Source: Streptomyces sp. TRM70350 (GTDB lineage: Bacteria; Actinomycetota; Actinomycetes; Streptomycetales; Streptomycetaceae). From it: a stretch of 64,000 nt of DNA. This document shows positions 33,812 to 42,473 of the stretch, in pieces; within the stretch, counting starts at the first letter, position 1; each line of letters begins with the position of its first letter. The DNA lies in NCBI RefSeq assembly GCF_019219825.1, contig NZ_JAHUXH010000013.1:62001-126000 (forward strand). Reading direction: 5' to 3'. A program made the translations under genes and the position numbers. A model generated the notes under the pieces. It searched no databases. It was not told where the DNA came from and saw only the letters and a list, made by a program, of their open reading frames with translations.

Positions 33812-35194
33812 TCAGAGCTTCGTCCACGCCTCCGTCAGCGTGGCCCGCAGGATCTGCTCTATCTCGTCGAACGTCTCCTGGTCGGAGATCAGCGGCGGAG
33901 CGAGCTGGACGACCGGGTCGCCGCGGTCGTCGGCGCGGCAGTACAGGCCGTTGTCGAACAGGGCCTTGGACAGGAAGCCGTACAGGACGCGCTCGGTCTC
34001 CTCGTCGTCGAAGGTCTCCTTCGTGGTCTTGTCCTTGACCAGCTCGATGCCGTAGAAGAAGCCGTTGCCGCGGACGTCGCCGACGATCGGCAGGTCATGC
34101 AGCTTCTGCAGGGTGGCGAGGAAGGCGCCCTCGTGGTCGAGCACGTGCTGGGTGAGGTTCTCGCGCTCGAACAGGTCGAGGTTGGCCAGACCCACGGCCG
34201 CGGAGACCGGGTGGCCGCCGAAGGTGTAGCCGTGCAGGAAGGTGTTGTCGCCCTTGTAGAACGGCTCGGCGATGCGGTCGGAGACGATGCACGCCCCGAT
34301 CGGGGAGTAGCCCGAGGTCATGCCCTTGGCGCAGGTGATCATGTCCGGGACGTAGCCGAACTTGTCGCAGGCGAAGATCGTGCCGAGGCGGCCGAAGGCG
34401 CAGATGACCTCGTCCGACACGAGCAGCACGTCGTACTGGTCGCAGATCTCACGCACCCGCTGGAAGTAGCCGGGCGGCGGCGGGAAGCAGCCACCGGCGT
34501 TCTGCACCGGCTCCAGGAAGACGGCGGCGACGGTCTCCGGGCCCTCGAAGAGGATCTGCTGCTCGATCTGGTCGGCGGCCCAGCGGCCGAAGGCCTCGGG
34601 GTCGTCGCCGTGGATCGGGGCGCGGTAGATGTTGGTGTTCGGGACCTTGTGGGCGCCCGGGACGAGCGGCTCGAAGGGGGCCTTCAGAGCGGGCAGACCG
34701 GTGATGGACAGGGCGCCCTGCGGGGTGCCGTGGTAGGCGACGGCGCGGGAGATGACCTTGTACTTGGCCGGCTTGCCCTGGAGCTTGAAGTACTGCTTGG
34801 CGAGCTTCCAGGCGGTCTCGACCGCCTCGCCGCCGCCGGTGGTGAAGAAGACCTTGTTCAGATCGCCCGGCGCGTGGTCGGCCAGGCGCTCGGCCAGCTC
34901 GACGGCCTTGGGGTGGGCGTAGGACCAGACCGGGAAGAACGCCAGCTCCTGGGCCTGCTTGGACGCGGTCTCGGCCAGCTCGACGCGGCCGTGACCGGCC
35001 TGGACCACGAACAGACCCGCCAGACCGTCGAGGTAGCGCTTGCCCTTGTCGTCGTAGATGTAGGTGCCCTCACCGCGCACGATCGTCGGTACGGGGGAGT
35101 TCTCGTACGAGGACATGCGGGTGAAGTGCATCCACAGGTGGTCGTACGCGGATTTGCTGAGGTCCTTGGTACTCACGGTTATCGGGTTCCCCAC
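33812..35194 (-). CDS. Class III aminotransferase, probable putrescine/polyamine aminotransferase
   Basis: 460-aa PLP enzyme. The core is complete: FFTTGGGEAVETAWKLAKQY, AYHGTPQGALSI, FLEPVQNAGG, LLVSDEVICAFGR and the PLP-binding Lys in CAKGMTSGYSP. It resembles SpuC/pyruvate-putrescine aminotransferases, which turn putrescine into 4-aminobutyraldehyde, the substrate of the ALDH at 35842. A GTG at 35194 is used; an in-frame GTG at 35176 gives MSTKDLSKSA and avoids overlap with the Lrp gene. The gene is downstream of the Lrp regulator, so the two are probably co-transcribed. Confidence 0.85.
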   Translation of the reverse strand: MGNPITVSTKDLSKSAYDHLWMHFTRMSSYENSPVPTIVRGEGTYIYDDKGKRYLDGLAGLFVVQAGHGRVELAETASKQAQELAFFPVWSYAHPKAVELAERLADHAPGDLNKVFFTTGGGEAVETAWKLAKQYFKLQGKPAKYKVISRAVAYHGTPQGALSITGLPALKAPFEPLVPGAHKVPNTNIYRAPIHGDDPEAFGRWAADQIEQQILFEGPETVAAVFLEPVQNAGGCFPPPPGYFQRVREICDQYDVLLVSDEVICAFGRLGTIFACDKFGYVPDMITCAKGMTSGYSPIGACIVSDRIAEPFYKGDNTFLHGYTFGGHPVSAAVGLANLDLFERENLTQHVLDHEGAFLATLQKLHDLPIVGDVRGNGFFYGIELVKDKTTKETFDDEETERVLYGFLSKALFDNGLYCRADDRGDPVVQLAPPLISDQETFDEIEQILRATLTEAWTKL

Positions 35195-35676
35195 ATGTAG
35201 GTCTGCTTCTTGAGCTTGAGGTAGACGAAGCTCTCGGTGGAGCGCACGCCGGGCAGGGCCCGGATGCGTTTGTTGATGACGTCCAGCAGGTGGTCGTCGT
35301 CCTCGCAGACGATCTCGGCGAGGATGTCGAACGAGCCCGCGGTCATCACCACGTACTCGACTTCCGACATGCCGGTCAGCGCGTCGGCCACGGACTCCGT
35401 GTCGCCCTCGACGTTGATCCCGACCATCGCCTGCCGGCGGAAGCCCACGGTGAGCGGGTCCGTGACGGCGACGATCTGCATCACGCCCTGGTCGAGCAGC
35501 TTCTGCACGCGCTGGCGCACGGCAGCCTCGGACAGGCCGACGGCCTTGCCGATGGCGGCGTACGGCCGGCGGCCGTCCTCCTGGAGCTGCTCGATGATGG
35601 CGAGGGAGACGGCATCCAGCTGGGGACTGCCGTTTCTCGGGTCTGCGCTTCGACTGGCCACGAGGTCACTGTGCAC
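35179..35676 (-). CDS. Lrp/AsnC-family transcriptional regulator
   Basis: 165 aa from GTG 35676 (MHSDLVASRSADPRNG). The N-terminal HTH reads LDAVSLAIIEQLQEDGRRPY then AAIGKAVGLSEAAVRQRVQK, and the C-terminal RAM/effector domain reads AMVGINVEGDTE and VYLKLKKQ. It overlaps or abuts the aminotransferase start and is divergent from the ALDH at 35842, the typical place for a local regulator of polyamine degradation. The upstream open frame to 37674 is a shadow of the ALDH gene. Confidence 0.9.
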   Translation of the reverse strand: MHSDLVASRSADPRNGSPQLDAVSLAIIEQLQEDGRRPYAAIGKAVGLSEAAVRQRVQKLLDQGVMQIVAVTDPLTVGFRRQAMVGINVEGDTESVADALTGMSEVEYVVMTAGSFDILAEIVCEDDDHLLDVINKRIRALPGVRSTESFVYLKLKKQTYMWGTR

Positions 35677-35771
35677 GACGTCTCGACAGTTTCGCAAGCC
35701 TTGATTGATGAAATCCGTTGTCTGTGGGTTCGAACCTTGCGGATTTCGCAGATATGGCGCGTCGGGGGGTG

Positions 35772-35823
35772 TTGAAACCGTGGGATTACCGATTAGGGTG
35801 GGTGTCTCAGTTATTGGACACCC
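35772..35823 (+). promoter_or_regulatory. Promoter and operator candidate for the ALDH at 35842
   Basis: TTGAAA (35772-35777) and TAGGGT (35794-35799) with a 16-nt spacer resemble a housekeeping sigma promoter. A 7-bp inverted repeat, gggtgtc (35800-35806) and gacaccc (35817-35823), overlaps the expected start site and is a plausible Lrp operator in the divergent gap. Confidence 0.5.
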
Positions 35824-35841
35824 GAACCTGGAGGGCCGGCA

Positions 35842-37281
35842 GTGAGCACCGAGCTGCGTCGTCTGCGCAACTACATCGACGGAGAGTTCCGGGACGCCAC
35901 CGACGGACGGACCACCGAGGTGGTGAACCCGGCCACCGGCGAGGCGTACGCCACCGCCCCGCTGTCCGGGCAGGCCGACGTCGACGCCGCGATGGCGGCC
36001 GCCGCGGCCGCGTTCCCGGGGTGGCGGGACACGACCCCGGCCGAGCGGCAGAAGGCCCTTCTGAAGATCGCGGACGCCTTCGAGGAGCGCGCCGAGGACC
36101 TGATCGCGGCCGAGGTGGAGAACACGGGCAAGCCGGTGGGGCTGACCCGCTCCGAGGAGATCCCGCCGATGATCGACCAGATCCGCTTCTTCGCGGGTGC
36201 GGCCCGGATGCTGGAGGGCCGCTCGGCCGGTGAGTACATGGACGGGATGACCTCGATCATCCGCCGTGAGCCGGTCGGCGTCTGCGCGCAGGTCGCGCCG
36301 TGGAACTACCCGATGATGATGGCCGTGTGGAAGTTCGCCCCGGCGATCGCGGCGGGCAACACGGTCGTGCTGAAGCCGTCGGACACCACCCCGGCGTCCA
36401 CCGTGCTCATCGCGGAGATCCTCGGGGAGATCCTGCCCAAGGGCGTCTTCAACGTCATCTGCGGCGACCGCGAGACCGGCCGCATGATGGTCGAGCACCC
36501 GATCCCGGCGATGGCCTCCATCACCGGCTCCGTGCGCGCGGGCATGTCCGTCGCCGAGTCGGCCGCCAAGGACGTCAAGCGGGTCCACCTGGAGCTGGGC
36601 GGCAAGGCGCCGGTCGTCGTCTTCGAGGACACCGACATCGCCAAGGCCGTCGAGGACATCTCCGTGGCGGGCTTCTTCAACGCCGGGCAGGACTGTACGG
36701 CGGCCTGCCGCGTCCTGGTCCACGAGGCGATCCACGACGAGTTCGTCGCCGCGCTGGCGAAGGCCGCCGCCGACACCAGGACCGGGCAGCCGGACGACGA
36801 GGACGTGCTGTACGGGCCGCTGAACAACCCCAACCAGCTCCAGCAGGTCGAGGGCTTCATCGAGCGGCTGCCCGCGCACGCGCGCGTGGAGGCCGGCGGC
36901 AAGCGCGTCGGCGACAAGGGCTACTTCTTCGCGCCGACCGTCGTCTCGGGCGTCAAGCAGGACGACGAGATCATCCAGAAGGAGGTCTTCGGGCCGGTCA
37001 TCACCGTCCAGTCCTTCCGCGACGAGGACCAGGCGGTCGAGTACGCCAACGGCGTCGAGTACGCCCTCGCGTCCTCCGTCTGGACCAAGGACCACGGCCG
37101 CGCGATGCGGATGTCGAAGAAGCTCGACTTCGGCTGCGTGTGGATCAACACCCACATCCCGCTGGTCGCCGAGATGCCGCACGGCGGCTTCAAGAAGTCC
37201 GGCTACGGCAAGGACCTGTCGGCGTACGGCTTCGACGACTACACGCGGATCAAGCACGTGATGACCTCGCTGGAGGCGTGA
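35842..37281 (+). CDS. Aldehyde dehydrogenase, probable gamma-aminobutyraldehyde dehydrogenase
   Basis: 479 aa from GTG 35842, with a tggaggg site. NAD(P)-linked ALDH with catalytic Cys in NAGQDCTAACRV, Glu in LELGGKAPVVV, the start RRLRNYIDGEFRDATDG and an ending GGFKKSGYGKDLSAYGFDDY. Close resemblance to PatD/YdcW gamma-aminobutyraldehyde dehydrogenases. It would oxidise the aldehyde made by the aminotransferase at 33812 to GABA. A truncated potD follows directly downstream. Confidence 0.88.
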   Translation: MSTELRRLRNYIDGEFRDATDGRTTEVVNPATGEAYATAPLSGQADVDAAMAAAAAAFPGWRDTTPAERQKALLKIADAFEERAEDLIAAEVENTGKPVGLTRSEEIPPMIDQIRFFAGAARMLEGRSAGEYMDGMTSIIRREPVGVCAQVAPWNYPMMMAVWKFAPAIAAGNTVVLKPSDTTPASTVLIAEILGEILPKGVFNVICGDRETGRMMVEHPIPAMASITGSVRAGMSVAESAAKDVKRVHLELGGKAPVVVFEDTDIAKAVEDISVAGFFNAGQDCTAACRVLVHEAIHDEFVAALAKAAADTRTGQPDDEDVLYGPLNNPNQLQQVEGFIERLPAHARVEAGGKRVGDKGYFFAPTVVSGVKQDDEIIQKEVFGPVITVQSFRDEDQAVEYANGVEYALASSVWTKDHGRAMRMSKKLDFGCVWINTHIPLVAEMPHGGFKKSGYGKDLSAYGFDDYTRIKHVMTSLEA

Positions 37282-37453
37282 GGTCTCCCTGGCTCGCGGC
37301 CCCGGACGGAGGACGGACCGTCCGGGGCCGTGGTCTGTCCGGGCGTTGTCCCGCGGTGATCGACAAGGCGTCCGCGCTTGCGGGCGGGCTCGACGCAGCG
37401 TCGCCTCCCACCTGTCGAGGCCACCCGCCCTGTCCTGTTCGAAGACACCCGCG

Positions 37454-37775
37454 TTGTCCCGCCGATCCCTGCTGCGCGCCCTCGGCGGCGGTGCCGCGCT
37501 CGGCGCGCTGGCCGGTTGCGGGGTGCCCGCGGCGTACGTGGCGCCCGGCGACCGGGCCGCCGCCGACCGCTCGGCCCGCGAGAGGCGGCTGACGTGGGCC
37601 AACCGGCCGCTGTACATCGGCACCGACGACGCCGGGCGGAAGCGGCCCACACTGGAGGCCTTCGAGCGGCGCACCGGGATCGCCGTGGACTACGTCGGGG
37701 AGATCAACGACAACGACGAGTTCTTCGGCAAGATCAGCCCCGCCCTGATGAACCACCAGCCCACCGACCGCGACT
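37454..37775 (+). pseudogene. Truncated polyamine-binding protein gene (potD-like)
   Basis: Reading LSRRSLLRALGGGAALGALA then GCG, it has the signal peptide and lipobox of the intact PotD at 45743 (LTRRSLLRASAGGALAV). It continues parallel to that gene: RKRPTLEAFERRTGIAVDYV and GEINDNDEFFGKISP, against RHPTLDEFKRRTGITVKYTE there. Homology stops at NHQPTDRD near 37775. About two thirds of the gene, including the ligand site, is absent. It lies directly after an ALDH, the same order as 44154-45743, so it is probably the second copy of an ALDH-potD pair, broken by recombination. Confidence 0.85.
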
Positions 37776-37810
37776 GTGGAAGCCTTCGCCGCCTGGGTAC
37801 GCTCCGGGTC

Positions 37811-38320
37811 ATGGTCTTCCAGCCGTCGACGGAACCCGCCGTCTTCCACGCAGCGCTCCGCGAGCAGTTCGAGACATTCCTCGATGAGCACCGATCCGCC
37901 CTGCACGACAGTCTGAACGGACTGACCGAAGAGCAAGCACGCCGGTCGCTGGTCCCGTCCAAGACCACGCTGCTCGGCCTGGTCAAGCACGCCACGTTCG
38001 TCGAGAAGGTGTGGTTCGACGAGGCGATCACCTGCCGATCCCGTACCGAGATCGGCATTCCCGGCTCGCCCGACGAGTCGTTCGACCTCCACGACGGCGA
38101 CACGATCGCCTCAGTCCAGCGCGCCCACCAGCAGGCGTGCGCGGCGTCCCGTCAAGCCACGGCACAGCTGACGCTGGACGACCTCGTACGAGGCAACCGC
38201 CGGGGCCCGCTGCCGCTGCGCTGGGTCTACCTCCACACGCTGCGCGAACTGGCCCAGCACTGCGGCCACGCCGACATCCTCCGCGAGCAGATCCTCAGCG
38301 GCACGGCACGCCACGGCTGA
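37811..38320 (+). CDS. DinB/DUF664-family protein
   Basis: 169 aa from ATG 37811 (MVFQPSTEPAVFHAALREQF), in frame with the truncated potD upstream, so the whole could be translated as one hybrid. Four-helix bundle family with likely metal ligands in VKHATFVEKVWF and QHCGHADILRE. The characteristic LLGLVKHATFVE and LHTLRELAQHCGH are present. DinB-type proteins are thiol-dependent or metal-binding transferases; function here is unknown. The upstream boundary is the potD break, and an IS scrap lies downstream. Confidence 0.8.
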   Translation: MVFQPSTEPAVFHAALREQFETFLDEHRSALHDSLNGLTEEQARRSLVPSKTTLLGLVKHATFVEKVWFDEAITCRSRTEIGIPGSPDESFDLHDGDTIASVQRAHQQACAASRQATAQLTLDDLVRGNRRGPLPLRWVYLHTLRELAQHCGHADILREQILSGTARHG

Positions 38321-38351
38321 AACGGGGACTGCCCGTGCGACACCGCAGCCC

Positions 38352-38465
38352 GGTACGCACGTCCCCGGCGGCTTCACCCTGGACGACTTCGCCATCGACA
38401 CCGCCGCCGCCACGGTGACCTGCCCCGCCGGACACACCGTCCCCCTGTCCGACCCCGGCGGGCAG
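38352..38465 (+). mobile_element. Remnant of an IS1182-type transposase
   Basis: A frame reading GTHVPGGFTLDDFAIDTAAA, then TVTCPAGHTVPLSDPGGQ, resembles a short internal stretch of IS1182-family DDE transposases (the DF.ID...VTCP.GH pattern). Both ends of the element are gone; no inverted repeats were found. It lies 31 bases after the DinB stop, consistent with a transposon event having broken potD and brought in or left DinB. Confidence 0.6.
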
Positions 38466-38627
38466 TGTTCCAGGGGAACGCGCCGGGCGGGGCCGCCGCC
38501 GAAAAAGTGTTATCCGCCTGCCCACCGCTCCGTCTCCGACAGGGGGTGCGACCCCCGGCATGGCCACCAGCGCGGGTCGGACCGAGAAGGTGCGTGCGGA
38601 CGTCGGATGAGGGTGGAGAGGACTGAG

Positions 38628-40286
38628 GTGGACGGGCGGCAGTGGCGGTCGACCATCGCGGCGGCGCAGGCCGGGGACCGGCGGGCGCTGGACGAGCTGG
38701 TCGAGGGCTGGCTGCCGCTGGTCTACAACATCGTCGGCCGCGCGCTGAACGGTCACGCCGACGTCGACGACGTGGTCCAGGAGACGATGCTGCGCGCCGT
38801 CGGCAACCTGGGCTCGCTGCGCGACCCGGACAGCTTCCGGTCCTGGCTGGTGGCGATCGCCATGCGCCAGATACGGGACCGGGCCCGGCGCAGCCGCCCC
38901 ACCGCGCCCGTCGCCGCGGTGCCCTCCGACGCCTTCGACTTCGCCGAACTCACGGTGCTGCGGCTGCAGTTGGAGGGTCAGCGGCGCGAGGTCGCCGAGG
39001 CCGTGCGGTGGCTCGACGACGAGGACCGGCAGCTGCTGTCGCTGTGGTGGCTGGAGGTCGCCGGGGAGCTGACCCGGCGCGAACTGGCCGCCGCCGTCGG
39101 CATCAGCCGGCAGCACGCCGCCGTCCGCGTCCAGCGGATGAAGGAACGGCTGGAGACCGCCCGAGGCATCGTCCGCGCCCTCGACGGCGCCTGCCCCGAC
39201 CTGCGCGAGCTGACCGCCCGCTGGCCCGGACGGCCCGACTCCGTGTGGCGCAAGCGGCTGGCCCGGCACATCCGGGGCTGCGGCTACTGCTCGGACGCCC
39301 GCGAGTCCGTCGTACCGGCGGAACGGCTGCTCGTCGGCATCGCGCTCGTCCCCGTCCCGGTCGGCTTCACGCTGTCGCCGGCGTTCGGCGGCAAGACCGC
39401 CGTGGCCGCCACCTCCGTCGGCTGGTCCGCCAAGGTCATGACCGCGCTCACCAAACCGGCCGTCGCGGTGACGGCCGGGGCGACGATCGTCGCGGGCGGC
39501 GCGTACGTCGTCACACAGACCCCGGAGGACACCCCGCGCCGCCCGACGGCCGCCGCCCCAGCCCTCCCGACTGCCACCAGCACGCCCGGCCCACAGAGCC
39601 CGACCGCCTCGCCGTCCCCGACGCCCTCACCGTCACCTTCGGTCACGCGGACCGACCTGTACGGCACGGTCGTCGACGCCGTCGACCGGGCGCCGGGCCC
39701 GAACGCCCGCCCCGCCGCCCTGCCGCGCCGCCCCGAGACCGGGCTCACCAGCACCGGCGGTGCGCACGCCTTGATGAACCACCGCGGCGACAGCGTCACC
39801 CTCACCGGCCGGGGCTATGTCCTCGTCCGCTGGCAGATCTCGCCGAAGTACCGCCCCGGCGCCCTCGTCATGCCCGCCTGGACCGGCCTCGACGGCAAGC
39901 TCTTCCACGTCGCCTCCGGCGGCGGCCGCCGGATGGACGACCCGCTCCGGGGCAGCCCCGACGGCTACGCCACCGGCATGGGCGGCCCGGACATCGGCTA
40001 CGCCGAACTGCCGCCCGGCACCCAGCAGATGTGGCAGAACGAGTACTTCTACGTCGACGGCACCGTCACCCTCACCGTCAACGAACGCGGCGCCGACTAC
40101 GGCCTCAGCGTCTTCCCCTCGACCTGGGACGACGTGCACGAGGACGTCAACCACGGGCCGCCCGACGGCGCGATCCGCTACGGCCTCGTCCGCGACACCG
40201 GCGGGGACGACACGCCCGTGCCGCAGTACGTCACCCGCGACCACCCGGCCGACCCGGCGACGGTCCCTCAACGCTCCCGCGTGTGA
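38628..40286 (+). CDS. ECF sigma factor with fused membrane-anchored C-terminal domain
   Basis: 552 aa from GTG 38628, with a ggagagg site; ATG 38607 is an alternative. Region 2 (LVEGWLPLVYNIVGRALNGH, DDVVQETMLRAVGNLGSL, PDSFRSWLVAIAMRQIRDRA) and region 4 (LTRRELAAAVGISRQHAAVR) are clear. A Cys/His cluster HIRGCGYCSD at about residue 220 resembles the zinc-binding part of anti-sigma factors. A hydrophobic segment at about 275-300 and a Pro/Ser/Thr-rich linker follow. The last about 190 residues form a globular, probably extracellular domain. A single polypeptide may thus carry sensor, anchor and sigma parts. Confidence 0.8.
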   Translation: MDGRQWRSTIAAAQAGDRRALDELVEGWLPLVYNIVGRALNGHADVDDVVQETMLRAVGNLGSLRDPDSFRSWLVAIAMRQIRDRARRSRPTAPVAAVPSDAFDFAELTVLRLQLEGQRREVAEAVRWLDDEDRQLLSLWWLEVAGELTRRELAAAVGISRQHAAVRVQRMKERLETARGIVRALDGACPDLRELTARWPGRPDSVWRKRLARHIRGCGYCSDARESVVPAERLLVGIALVPVPVGFTLSPAFGGKTAVAATSVGWSAKVMTALTKPAVAVTAGATIVAGGAYVVTQTPEDTPRRPTAAAPALPTATSTPGPQSPTASPSPTPSPSPSVTRTDLYGTVVDAVDRAPGPNARPAALPRRPETGLTSTGGAHALMNHRGDSVTLTGRGYVLVRWQISPKYRPGALVMPAWTGLDGKLFHVASGGGRRMDDPLRGSPDGYATGMGGPDIGYAELPPGTQQMWQNEYFYVDGTVTLTVNERGADYGLSVFPSTWDDVHEDVNHGPPDGAIRYGLVRDTGGDDTPVPQYVTRDHPADPATVPQRSRV

Positions 40287-40417
40287 CGCTCCTGCGCGGC
40301 CGTCACCTCGCCGCCGTGCGCGAAGGCCCAGGCCCCCGGGCCGGTTCCCACCCGGCTGGTGTTGATCGCACAGCCTCGACCGCTCGCTGAGTGGTGGGGC
40401 GGCGTGAGCCAGGGGTC

Positions 40418-41131
40418 CTAGCCGCGCCTCGCCCATGCGACCGGCGGCTGGGCGGTGCGCAGGGCGCACAGGGCGTCGACGCGGTTGGTGGTGATCGAGT
40501 CGACGCCCAGGGCGAGCAGGCGGCGCATGGTGCGGCGGGTGTCGGGGGTCCACACGGACAGCAGGTAGCCGTCCTGGTGGACGCGGGCGGACAGGTCGCG
40601 GCTCACCAGGCCGAAGCGGTAGTTGAGCCAGCGCGGCCGCACCACGTCCAGCAGGGCCGGGCGCGGTGGGGCCAGGGTCGTCCAGGTGAGGGCGATCTCG
40701 GCGGCCGGGTCGGCGGCCCGTACCGCGAGCATCGCGGTGGCGCCCGCGCAGTAGTACACGCGGTCCGCCGCCCCGCACTCCCGTACGACGTCCACGACCC
40801 GGCGTGCCGCCCGGACGTCGGGCGTGCCCGGCAGGTCGAGCATCACCCGGTGTCCGTCGGTCGCCGTGAGCGCCTCCGCGAGCGTCGGCACCCGGCCCGC
40901 CGTCAGCCCGCGCACCTCGTCCGCCGACAGCGACAGCAGCGGCCGGTCGTGCTCCCACAACCGCTTCAGCGTCTCGTCGTGCAGCAGCACGGGGACGCCG
41001 TCCCGGGTCAGCCGTACGTCGATCTCGACCGCGTCCGCGCCCAGTCGGAGCGCGGAACGCAGCGAGTCGATCGTGTTCTCGCGGAAGTGGTAGGGGGCAC
41101 CGCGGTGGGCCACGGCGGTCACGTTCGGCAT
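40418..41131 (-). CDS. Glycerophosphodiester phosphodiesterase-family protein
   Basis: 237 aa from ATG 41131 (MPNVTAVAHRGAPYHFREN). The GDPD catalytic pattern is VAHRGAPYHFRENT (His and Arg), AVEIDVRLTRDGVPVLLHD and a C-terminal SVWTPDTRR. It hydrolyses glycerophosphodiesters to glycerol-3-phosphate and an alcohol. No signal peptide is seen, so it is likely cytosolic. It follows the aminodeoxyfutalosine deaminase candidate by 20 bases and may share its transcript. Confidence 0.88.
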   Translation of the reverse strand: MPNVTAVAHRGAPYHFRENTIDSLRSALRLGADAVEIDVRLTRDGVPVLLHDETLKRLWEHDRPLLSLSADEVRGLTAGRVPTLAEALTATDGHRVMLDLPGTPDVRAARRVVDVVRECGAADRVYYCAGATAMLAVRAADPAAEIALTWTTLAPPRPALLDVVRPRWLNYRFGLVSRDLSARVHQDGYLLSVWTPDTRRTMRRLLALGVDSITTNRVDALCALRTAQPPVAWARRG

Positions 41132-41151
41132 GGGGCCATTGTGGTGGGGCG

Positions 41152-42213
41152 TCAGCGCGCGAGCCATGCCGAGGTGTAGGTATCGATCTCGTCCTTGACA
41201 CGGACCTTGCCGGCCTCGTCGAGGAAGGACGCCTCGACCGCGTTCTTCGCGAGGTCCGCGAGGCCCCGCTCGTCGAGGTCGAGCAGCCGGGCGGCGACGG
41301 CGTACTCGTTGTTGAGGTCGGTGCCGAACATCGGCGGGTCGTCGGAGTTGATGGTGACGAGGACGCCGGCCCGGGTGAACTCCTTGATGGGGTGTTCGTC
41401 GAGGGTGCGGACCGCGCGGGTGGCGATGTTGGAGGTGGGGCACACCTCCAGCGGGATGCGGTGCTCGACGAGGTGCGCCAGCAGCTTCGGGTCCTGGGCC
41501 GAGCTGGTGCCGTGGCCGATGCGCTCGGCGCGCAGGTGGGTGAGGGCGTCCCACACCGTCTCCGGGCCGGTCGTCTCACCGGCGTGCGGCACGGAGCGCA
41601 GCCCGGCGGCTCTCGCCCGGTCGAAGTACGGCTTGAACTGCGGCCGCGGCACGCCGATCTCCGGCCCGCCGAGGCCGAAGGAGACCAGGCCCTCGGGCCG
41701 CAGCTTGTCGTCCGTGGCGAGCCGGGTCGTCTCCTCGGCGGCCTCCAGGCCCGCCTCGCCGGGGATGTCGAAGCACCAGCGCAGTACGGTCCCGAAGTCG
41801 GCCTCGGCCGCCTTGCGGGCGTCCTCGATCGCGTCCATGAACGCCTGCTCGTCGACACCGCGCCGGGTGGAGGAGAAGGGGGTGATGGTCAGCTCGGCGT
41901 ACCGCACCTGCTGGCGGGCCATGTCCCGGGCCACCTCGTACGTCAGCAGCCGGACGTCCTCCGGGGTGCGGATCAGGTCGACGACGGACAGGTACACCTC
42001 GATGAAGTGGGCGAAGTCCGTGAAGACGAAGTAGTCGACCAGGGCCTCGGGGTCGGTGGGGACCCTGGAGTCGGGGTGGCGGGCGGCGAGTTCGGCGACG
42101 ATCCGGGGGGAGGCGGAGCCGACGTGGTGGACGTGCAGTTCGGCCTTGGGCAGTCCGGCGATGAAGGCCTTCAGGTCCCGTGGGGCGCGGGGGTCGACGA
42201 GATGCTCGGTCAA
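41152..42213 (-). CDS. Adenosine deaminase-family enzyme, probable aminodeoxyfutalosine deaminase
   Basis: 353 aa from TTG 42213, preceded by a strong ggaggaa site; the frame extends to ATG 42294 without one. The amidohydrolase zinc sites are HVHHVG at the start (HxH), HAGET, and SDDPPMFGT at the end. The motif HVHHVG replaces HLHLEG/HLDGS of classical adenosine deaminases. This variant is, from memory, characteristic of Streptomyces enzymes that deaminate 6-aminodeoxyfutalosine in the futalosine route to menaquinone. That assignment is inference; adenosine deaminase is the fallback. Confidence 0.8.
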   Translation of the reverse strand: MTEHLVDPRAPRDLKAFIAGLPKAELHVHHVGSASPRIVAELAARHPDSRVPTDPEALVDYFVFTDFAHFIEVYLSVVDLIRTPEDVRLLTYEVARDMARQQVRYAELTITPFSSTRRGVDEQAFMDAIEDARKAAEADFGTVLRWCFDIPGEAGLEAAEETTRLATDDKLRPEGLVSFGLGGPEIGVPRPQFKPYFDRARAAGLRSVPHAGETTGPETVWDALTHLRAERIGHGTSSAQDPKLLAHLVEHRIPLEVCPTSNIATRAVRTLDEHPIKEFTRAGVLVTINSDDPPMFGTDLNNEYAVAARLLDLDERGLADLAKNAVEASFLDEAGKVRVKDEIDTYTSAWLAR

Positions 42214-42473
42214 GGGTTCCTCCCCGGAACGGCGCCCCTGCCGGTGCGTGGCGGGCGGGGCGCGGGTGATCGGCTGATCGGTGACTCGGGTCATCGTAGG
42301 CGGTGGGGCAGCGCCGCTTTCAGGCGTGGTGGGGGCACACCGCTTTCAGGGTGTGCGGCTCTACCGATGTGCGGCTCCGCCGCGTGGGCGCGACAGCCCC
42401 CCGCACCCGCACTGTGGGCCGTGGCGGACGGCCCCGTAGCATGGCGGCACGATCAACCCAGGGGGGATGCGAC

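Noticed and set aside
35179..37674. A single 831-aa frame containing the Lrp protein
   Set aside because: The N-terminal part is a shadow of the ALDH; the Lrp family starts at GTG 35676.
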